Assembly: GCA_013813605.1 (NCBI GenBank)
Contig: JACCRL010000322.1
Coordinates: 1-5,371 of the forward strand
Source: Gemmatimonadaceae bacterium
GTDB taxonomy: Bacteria > Gemmatimonadota > Gemmatimonadetes > Gemmatimonadales > Gemmatimonadaceae
Direction: 5' to 3'
Length of the DNA stretch: 5,371 nt
Each line of letters opens with the position of its first letter. Positions within the stretch are counted from its first letter, which is position 1. This document shows positions 1 to 5,371 of this stretch, piece by piece. The notes beneath the pieces were generated by a model. It searched no databases. It saw only the letters and a list, made by a program, of their open reading frames with translations, and was not told where the DNA came from. A program made the position numbers and the translations under genes.

Positions 1-1546
1 GAAGGGAAGTGCGGGTGTTGCTCTCACCGATAGCATCGTAGCTGCCGGCCCTGGCGCCGCCTCGTACCCGGAATCTTCGTGTCAACGGTACATCGACTCG
101 AGCAGCCAGCTCCCTGCGCATCACCCGGTTGATGACGAGCACGGGCGTCGCGTCGAGCAACGCTTGTGACGCGCGAAGATCCACGAGCCCCGCCGTTCCG
201 GGTTTTTTCCACACCGCGCGAAGAGATCCGATGGCGAGGTTTTCAGAAATCGCTGAGTCGGTGCGAACGATGGCCGGAGGTGCGGGCTGCTCTCTTCGGC
301 CTTTTCCTCGACCGGTCCGGGGAACCACCTGAGCGGTGTCGGGATATTCGAAGGATTCGTTTCTGGTCGTGCGCACCGCGCCGGCGACCGCTTCCAACCG
401 GAAGCTGGAGACCGGCCGGATGGTCAGTCCGACCGTCCCGTCGTAATAGAGCGCATCAAGAAATCCGGCGCTCCGCTTACGGCCGGCGGTCGCCGTCAGC
501 CGGGCGTGCTCGGTGAGTTGCGCGCTGATCAGCGCGACTGCGCTATAACTTCGGTTACCATCAGAATCGCCGCCGCTGAATGCCGTGAGCTCCACTGCGG
601 GGGCATGCTTCGCGCGCGCCGAGCCGAGCATTCGCCGCTGCACGTCAATCTCCCGGGTCGCTTCCGAGTCACCGGGATGAAGTGCGGACCACTTCTGGAG
701 GAGTGCGACTGCATCGCCGCTGCGGCCGGCGCGCCCCATGACGCGGGCCTGCCCGAGCGCTACGTCACGCTCTTTGGGAGCGATCCGCCGCGCTTCGTCA
801 TACTCCCGCAGCGCTTCGGAAAAGTTGCCGTCAGCTGCGAGCGCATCACCGAGAGCCATATGGCCCCACGCGTCATTCGGCACCACGGAGGTGTATCGGC
901 GAAACATTGGCAGCGAGCGTTTCGGATCGTGACGCCATAGCTGCCCGAGACGAAAAAGCGCTCGCGAATTGTTCGGGTCGAGAGCGAGCACGGTCCCGTA
1001 CGCAGCGACCGCTGCCGCGCTATCGCCCGCCTGGTACGTCCGCTCCGCAGCATCGATCCGAGCTCCAAGAGGCGAGCTCCCCCTGGCATTCTGCCCGTTG
1101 GCGCTGGATGCCGACAGTAACATCAGCGCGCCTACCACACCGCTGACTGTCGCCGTTTTGTGCTGTCTGCTATTCAGAACGAGGCGTGCGACCTGCACCG
1201 CGATCAGCACAATGCACATGGTGCCGAAGGAAAGGATGAGAGCGCTGACCTTGATCGCATTCGGAGCTGTACGCCCCGAAACCGTCGATTCCATCCTGCC
1301 GAGCGCCGATGGATGCTCAGCCAGCAGTGCGCCTAATGCCCAGCCGGTTGCCCAGAGAACGGCGACGATCCCGAGAGCGATCGCGAGCTGGCGGAACACC
1401 AGCCGCCACCGCACGGGCGGCTCATCCGCGAGGCCCGGATCGTGTCGCCGCTTCACCACACGGTAGGCGGCGTGAAAAGGCATTGCGATGGCGCTCAATA
1501 CGTAGAACATCCCGCCGATTCCCACGCCCGGTAAACCCGCCGTCAT
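1..1546 (-). CDS. Membrane segments + TPR repeats + probable outer-membrane beta-barrel protein (3'-truncated by window edge)
   Basis: I translated the minus strand from the ATG at 1546: all 515 codons to base 1 are open, and the gene continues off the left edge. In order the product shows hydrophobic segments at about 10-29, 52-75 and 97-120, with basic stretches between (RVVKRR, RLVLNSRQHK). A fourth segment at 133-149 looks like a signal peptide (basic lead, GVVGALMLL core, small residues SASSANGQ). About four TPR units follow (162-195, 196-225, 226-259, 260-293), with typical A-x-x-x-Y and A-L-D-P-N-N endings. From about 316 the sequence has short alternating polar/hydrophobic strands (for example TVGLTIRP and FRLEAVAGAV) like an outer-membrane beta-barrel, broken by a Pro/Arg-rich loop near 395-435. 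TPR plus barrel resembles the PgaA/BcsC/YaiO class that exports or organises polysaccharide, which fits the synthase just upstream. It starts three bases after that gene's stop. The TPR part is confident; the barrel and export role are inference, and the inner-membrane head is unusual. Confidence 0.85.
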   Translation of the reverse strand, partial: MTAGLPGVGIGGMFYVLSAIAMPFHAAYRVVKRRHDPGLADEPPVRWRLVFRQLAIALGIVAVLWATGWALGALLAEHPSALGRMESTVSGRTAPNAIKVSALILSFGTMCIVLIAVQVARLVLNSRQHKTATVSGVVGALMLLSASSANGQNARGSSPLGARIDAAERTYQAGDSAAAVAAYGTVLALDPNNSRALFRLGQLWRHDPKRSLPMFRRYTSVVPNDAWGHMALGDALAADGNFSEALREYDEARRIAPKERDVALGQARVMGRAGRSGDAVALLQKWSALHPGDSEATREIDVQRRMLGSARAKHAPAVELTAFSGGDSDGNRSYSAVALISAQLTEHARLTATAGRKRSAGFLDALYYDGTVGLTIRPVSSFRLEAVAGAVRTTRNESFEYPDTAQVVPRTGRGKGRREQPAPPAIVRTDSAISENLAIGSLRAVWKKPGTAGLVDLRASQALLDATPVLVINRVMRRELAARVDVPLTRRFRVRGGARAGSYDAIGESNTRTSL

Positions 1547-1549
1547 CGG

Positions 1550-2692
1550 TTAATGTCCCTTCTCATACGTGTGAAACCCCCGGCCGAGCAGCTCCGAGAA
1601 GACCGCGCGAAGGAAGAAGACCGCATTGACCGTCCTCAGAACGAAGAAGGCCGGCATGCTGGCGAGGGCACGTTTCGTCTCCCCCCGCGGGATCGCGGCC
1701 GCGAGCACGGGAATCATCAGCGCGGGCGCATCGATTACGTACCCAAGGAGCATCCATGGGCTGCGGAAGTAGATCGCGAGCACCGGAAGCAGAAGCAGAT
1801 AGATCACCGCTGCCAGTGTCGCGTCCCAGAGGGATACCGCGACTGCCGAGCGGAGGTATGGTACGCCCAGCACGCCGCGCCAGTGAAGGCGGACGTTCTG
1901 CACGAAGCCATGCGACCAGCGCTTCAGCTGGCGGCTCATGAACTGATAGGTCTGAGGCTCGATTGGATAGCAAAAGGCCTCGGGTACGAATCGCACTTTC
2001 TCACCCGCCTCGTAGAGCGACCAGGTGAGATCCATGTCTTCGGCGAGCGTGCGCGTTTCCCAACCGCCATGGGCGATGAGGGATTTCGACTTGTACATCG
2101 AAAAGCAGCCAGAAGCGATCAGCGGCTTCTCATAGTAGTCTTGCACCTGCTTGTAAAAGCTGAAGGCGAACAGGTACTCGATGTATCTGCCGCGCTCCCA
2201 CAAAGTGCCCACATTGCGCGGGATGACGAATCCGCACGCGGCGGCAACGCCCGGTGCATCGAGAGCGGCGAGCAGTTTCTCGATCGCATCGGGGGCGAGA
2301 GTGGTGTCGGCGTCGATCGCCATCGTGAACTCGGTGCCGACCTGGGAGAGCGCGAAGTTCTGGGCGCCTGCCTTGGACCCGGTCCCCACCTGCGGGCGGA
2401 CCACGGTTACGCCAAGCGCGCGCGCCACCGCGCCCGTCTCATCGGACGAGCCGTCATCAACGACGACGATCTCCTCGGGCTGGATCGTCTGCGCCTGGAG
2501 GCTCCGAATCGTGTCGGCAATAGACTCGGCCTCGTTGTAAGCGGGCACGATCACGGTGAGGGGTGCGGTACGCCGCGGCCTCACCTTGCCCGTTGTTACG
2601 AGAGCGAGGTAATCCGGCTTGCGGGCGCGACGAAACCCGGTGAGGAGTTTGCGCTGCGGGTCGGAAGGGGTTCTGGACGAAGTTGTCGGCAA
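1550..2692 (-). CDS. Membrane-bound family 2 glycosyltransferase (processive, PgaC/NodC/cellulose-synthase-like)
   Basis: A 380-residue GT-A fold enzyme that would transfer sugar from a nucleotide-sugar donor to a growing polysaccharide or lipid acceptor at the cytoplasmic face. Motifs run in order: VIVPAYNEAES (47-57), VVVDDGSSDET (76-86, Asp79/Asp80 for nucleotide binding), AIDADTT (125-131, the metal-binding DxD), TLAEDMDLT (215-223, likely catalytic base Asp219) and RQLKRWSHGF (254-263), which supplies the Q-x-x-R-W of processive synthases such as PgaC, NodC, HasA and BcsA. Three hydrophobic segments follow (about 284-308, 313-335, 346-365). Unlike PgaC it has no N-terminal membrane helices, only a basic 40-residue lead. 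The start is a TTG at 2692, five codons after an in-frame TAA, and no ATG precedes the first motif. A GTG at residue 37 (2584) is an alternative that would leave only about ten residues ahead of the first strand. The stop is one codon from the next gene in the same frame. The product sugar is not readable; poly-N-acetylglucosamine-like polymer is inference only. Confidence 0.93.
   Translation of the reverse strand: MPTTSSRTPSDPQRKLLTGFRRARKPDYLALVTTGKVRPRRTAPLTVIVPAYNEAESIADTIRSLQAQTIQPEEIVVVDDGSSDETGAVARALGVTVVRPQVGTGSKAGAQNFALSQVGTEFTMAIDADTTLAPDAIEKLLAALDAPGVAAACGFVIPRNVGTLWERGRYIEYLFAFSFYKQVQDYYEKPLIASGCFSMYKSKSLIAHGGWETRTLAEDMDLTWSLYEAGEKVRFVPEAFCYPIEPQTYQFMSRQLKRWSHGFVQNVRLHWRGVLGVPYLRSAVAVSLWDATLAAVIYLLLLPVLAIYFRSPWMLLGYVIDAPALMIPVLAAAIPRGETKRALASMPAFFVLRTVNAVFFLRAVFSELLGRGFHTYEKGH
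1556..1563 (-). promoter_or_regulatory. Ribosome binding site for the TPR/beta-barrel gene, inside the glycosyltransferase 3' end
   Basis: The minus strand reads AGAAGGGA at 1563-1556, nine bases before the ATG at 1546. It lies in the last codons of the glycosyltransferase (Glu-Lys-Gly-His-stop). A good Shine-Dalgarno sequence at normal spacing supports 1546 as a genuine start and points to translational coupling of the two genes. Confidence 0.6.
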
Positions 2693-2804
2693 TTTTGTCC
2701 GTTAGCGATGAACCGTTGTCTACACGAAGTGACGCCGCCTGGGTCCAACGCGGCTAATCAATAGACTGGGGATGGGCCCCTGTCGGTCACAAATTAGCGC
2801 CCAA
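2693..2804. other. Intergenic gap between permease and glycosyltransferase genes
   Basis: These 112 bp hold no credible ORF or RNA gene. Besides the hairpin at 2764-2784 there is a short inverted repeat GCTAAT (2753-2758) / ATTAGC (2793-2798) flanking it, and a related GTTAGC at 2701-2706. On the minus strand no convincing -35/-10 pair stands out, and no clear Shine-Dalgarno sequence precedes the TTG start at 2692. A promoter for the glycosyltransferase pair could lie here, but I cannot place one. Confidence 0.5.
2764..2784 (-). terminator. Imperfect hairpin after the ABC permease gene (possible terminator)
   Basis: An inverted repeat pairs 2764-2771 with 2777-2784: GAC and GTC outside, one mismatched pair (T with T on the plus strand, A with A in the transcript), then four G-C pairs around a five-base loop. 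It begins about 20 bases after the permease stop, in the only substantial intergenic gap. The transcript after it reads TATTGATTAG, which is AT-rich but not a run of U, so it is not a textbook intrinsic terminator. It could be a weak terminator, a 3'-end stabiliser, or chance. Confidence 0.35.
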
Positions 2805-4499
2805 TCAGCGCTCCAGCTTTTTCATGCGGCTGATGGCGATCCGGATGGGGATAAAGGTCGCCGCCAGGCAGATCCCGGCACTCAGCGCGAATCCCACCCA
2901 AAGCTCGACCACGCTGGGCTGCGTTCCAACGAGGCTCGCTCCCGCGTAACGGAACACCGGGCGTGCCTCCACGACGATGACGGTTCCGATCAGCGCGATC
3001 GACGCCATCATCAGGATCAATCCGCCAAAGGAGGTCGGGATCTGCGCCGCGTTCTCGGTATTGAACTTGGGAAACAGCGCTCCAAAGCCGAGCGCAAGGC
3101 CGGCGATCGCAAAGGTCATCATCGTGATCGTAAACACGGACACCCACATCATGAAGCTGTTCACCTCGAGGAGCACGTCCGTCGCGAACACGAGGATCAG
3201 GGCCAGCACCAGCAGCGGCAAAGTACCTACCCAGAATTTTGCCCATAACAGCTGGCGCATCTCGAGCGGGCTCGATCGCAGCAGCCACAGCGTGCGCCCC
3301 TCGAGACTGATCCCGGGGAAGATGAAGCGTGCCGCAATGGACGCGAGCACGAATCCGGCGAGCACAAGGTTCACGAATGGAATCACGTTCCTGAGAAAGA
3401 ACGTTATCCCTTCGCCTCTGAGTGGCAGGAACTTGATGTTGAACACGTAGACGACGACGAGCACCGTCAGCAGGATGAGCTGTGACCACTGCGTCGTGTC
3501 GCGGAAGAAAAGTCGCATCTCCTTGAGCACCAGCTCGCGCCGCATCACTCCCCACGGTGTGAGCATGCGCCCCACCAGCTTGCCGATCGCGCCCTGCCGG
3601 ACCCAGCGCTCGCCGCTTTCCTGCGACTTGCTGAATCCGGACGTGTAGAGCCAGCGGTGCAGCAGCGCTCCGAACACGACTATGGCTGCCGCCGTCGACC
3701 ACAACAGATAGAAGGGAAGTATTTCAGGATCCTCGCGCAGCCAGCTCATGATCCCCTGCGCCGCCCACTCGCTCGGCATCAGCGGCGACGTCGGTGTGCG
3801 GAGCACAGAGATAAACTCGACAAGCGAACGGAATCCCTCCGGCCGTGCCAGTCGCTCGGGGCGCACGAGGCGGAAGATCAGGAGCACGCCCGCCGCTGCG
3901 AGCACTGCGATGACGCTCAGGATGTCGCGCGTGCGGCGGGCCGGGAAGATGTTGACCAGCAGCAGCGTGACGGCGCTGCCGATCGCTGCCGGAATGAACA
4001 GGAACGGGATCATCGCGCTGATGGCGATGATCGGATAGAGCAGCCCGCCCTCGTAGCTGATGCCGTACGCAGTGAGCACGGGCATCGCGACGAGCACCAC
4101 CATCCAGCTCGAATTCACCGCCGTCTCCAGCAGCTTCGCACCGTAGAGCCGCAGCCAGTCCACCGGCGCGGCAACGAGTAGATCGAGATCCTTGGCCAGA
4201 AAGAAGCTCGACAGAGCCGTCACGATGTTGGAGAGGATGAGAATGCCGAACAGGCTCACCAGCATAAGTCCGAGCAGCTTGCCCGCCAACAACGCGCCAA
4301 TCTCGGGAATGCCGCGAAAATACTTGAGCAGCCGGTAAAGCAGGCCGAACACGAACAGCCAGAAAATCCCGCCGATGAGCGTGAAGAGGATCAGCCTCCC
4401 GGCACGATTCTCACGTTCGCCGAGCGGCTTCGCGCGCGCGGTGAGAATCTTTGGCGAGAGAAGATGGAGGAGGCTTACATCACCAAGGAAAGCGCTCAT
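2805..4499 (-). CDS. ABC-2 type transporter permease (putative EcsB/ABC_tran_2-like, 564 aa)
   Basis: A polytopic inner-membrane protein, probably the membrane partner of the ATPase encoded just upstream. By eye there are about twelve hydrophobic segments, near residues 36-58, 74-98, 132-147, 153-183 (possibly two), 193-210, 262-283, 339-356, 373-393, 423-440, 448-475, 491-511 and 531-552. The C-terminus is basic (SRMKKLER). The length is about twice that of a classic six-helix ABC-2 permease, and the two halves share a motif (see findings), so one chain could form the whole pore. Amphipathic stretches at 14-30 and 320-338 (MRRELVLKEMRLFFRD) are candidate interface helices for the ATPase. The ATG at 4499 is the only plausible start: an in-frame TAA, the ATPase's own stop, lies three codons upstream, and no other start codon occurs early. 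The nine-base gap has no Shine-Dalgarno sequence, so translation probably depends on coupling. Role as permease is confident; substrate and exact family are not. Confidence 0.92.
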   Translation of the reverse strand: MSAFLGDVSLLHLLSPKILTARAKPLGERENRAGRLILFTLIGGIFWLFVFGLLYRLLKYFRGIPEIGALLAGKLLGLMLVSLFGILILSNIVTALSSFFLAKDLDLLVAAPVDWLRLYGAKLLETAVNSSWMVVLVAMPVLTAYGISYEGGLLYPIIAISAMIPFLFIPAAIGSAVTLLLVNIFPARRTRDILSVIAVLAAAGVLLIFRLVRPERLARPEGFRSLVEFISVLRTPTSPLMPSEWAAQGIMSWLREDPEILPFYLLWSTAAAIVVFGALLHRWLYTSGFSKSQESGERWVRQGAIGKLVGRMLTPWGVMRRELVLKEMRLFFRDTTQWSQLILLTVLVVVYVFNIKFLPLRGEGITFFLRNVIPFVNLVLAGFVLASIAARFIFPGISLEGRTLWLLRSSPLEMRQLLWAKFWVGTLPLLVLALILVFATDVLLEVNSFMMWVSVFTITMMTFAIAGLALGFGALFPKFNTENAAQIPTSFGGLILMMASIALIGTVIVVEARPVFRYAGASLVGTQPSVVELWVGFALSAGICLAATFIPIRIAISRMKKLER

Positions 4500-4508
4500 C
4501 GCCGGCCG

Positions 4509-5260
<752 letters not shown>

Positions 5261-5264
<4 letters not shown>

Positions 5265-5371
5265 CTTCCTCTTGGTTTCCTGAAAGCCAGCTCGAATGCA
5301 GTACGCGTAACGGAGATCCCGTTCGGTGCACTCGCGGCGACGATTCGTCCCGCGTCGTCCACCCACGCCGT
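5261..5371 (-). CDS. 3' end of an unidentified gene (5'-truncated by window edge)
   Basis: An open frame enters at the right edge and ends with TGA at 5263-5261, giving 36 C-terminal residues that begin TAWVDDAGRIVAAS and end RKPRGR. Its stop overlaps the start codon of the ABC ATPase as ATGA, an arrangement typical of translationally coupled operon genes, and this supports it as a real coding end. The pattern W-V-D-x-x-G-R-I-V followed by a P-x-G-I stretch resembles the C-terminal beta-hairpin of several uncharacterised exported or transglutaminase-type proteins. That is only an impression from a short tail, and I do not assign a function. The basic tail (RKPRGR) coincides with the purine-rich ribosome-binding region of the next gene, so the last codons may be shaped by that signal. 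Confidence 0.6.
5265..5272 (-). promoter_or_regulatory. Ribosome binding site of the ABC ATPase gene
   Basis: On the minus strand the bases just before the ATG read AAGAGGAAG, with GAGG at 5271-5268, three bases from the start. A second purine run, AGGAAA, lies about ten bases further upstream. This purine-rich stretch, together with the ATGA overlap, decides the start at 5264. The in-frame extension to 5366 lies inside the upstream gene's coding end and is rich in Arg and Cys, unlike an ABC ATPase N-terminus. Confidence 0.55.

Noticed and set aside
129..1629. Several plus-strand ORFs of 60-165 codons across the left third
   Set aside because: All are antisense to the continuous 515-codon minus-strand frame, which has TPR repeats and membrane segments. 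Their products are Arg/Ser-rich with no domain.
2719..2748. Possible sigma-70 promoter on the minus strand (TTGGAC, 18 bases, TGTAGA)
   Set aside because: Each hexamer matches consensus at only about three of six positions, which is expected by chance in a gap this size.
1553..2764. A 403-codon plus-strand ORF opposite the glycosyltransferase
   Set aside because: It is the antisense shadow of a clear GT2 gene with all catalytic motifs. Its product is a charged Arg/Glu/His-rich sequence with no recognisable domain, typical of the mirror frame in GC-rich DNA.
2794..3702. A 302-codon minus-strand ORF overlapping the permease in another frame
   Set aside because: The permease frame has coherent membrane segments. 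This one is Arg/Ala/Gly-rich with no such pattern and lies almost wholly inside the permease gene.
5265..5366. N-terminal extension of the ABC ATPase to a start at 5366
   Set aside because: The extra 34 residues are Arg- and Cys-rich, match no ABC ATPase N-terminus, and overlap the coding end of the upstream gene. The ATG at 5264 fits better.

Overview
The window is GC-rich, and every gene I can support lies on the minus strand, so it reads from the right end to the left. Codon use is strongly G/C at third positions. The mix of an ABC-2 type exporter with a fused double-length permease and an outer-membrane-type TPR/beta-barrel protein suggests a Gram-negative, probably environmental bacterium. 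Gemmatimonadota or a similar GC-rich phylum is my guess, but nothing in the window is diagnostic.

Right part (5371 to 2805): an ABC export operon. The last 36 codons of an unidentified gene (5371-5261) overlap, by ATGA, the start of an EcsA/CcmA-like ATPase (5264-4509). Nine bases later comes a 564-residue polytopic permease with about twelve membrane segments (4499-2805). This looks like one translationally coupled unit, with the ATPase driving the permease in the cytoplasmic membrane. The substrate cannot be read from the sequence.

Boundary (2804 to 2693): the only real intergenic gap, 112 bp. It holds an imperfect hairpin about 20 bases past the permease stop. I see no convincing promoter.

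Left part (2692 to 1): a processive-type family 2 glycosyltransferase (2692-1550), probably started by TTG. After a single TAA and one CCG codon, and in the same reading frame, a very long open frame follows (1546-1) that runs off the left edge without a stop. It is easily missed because it has no stop in the window. Its product has three N-terminal membrane segments, a fourth hydrophobic segment resembling a signal peptide, about four TPR repeats, and a C-terminal region patterned like an outer-membrane beta-barrel. A membrane polysaccharide synthase beside a TPR plus beta-barrel protein recalls synthase-dependent exopolysaccharide systems (PgaC/PgaA, BcsA/BcsC). Here the system would be squeezed into two genes, with inner-membrane and outer-membrane modules in one reading frame. 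This is the most interesting part of the window.
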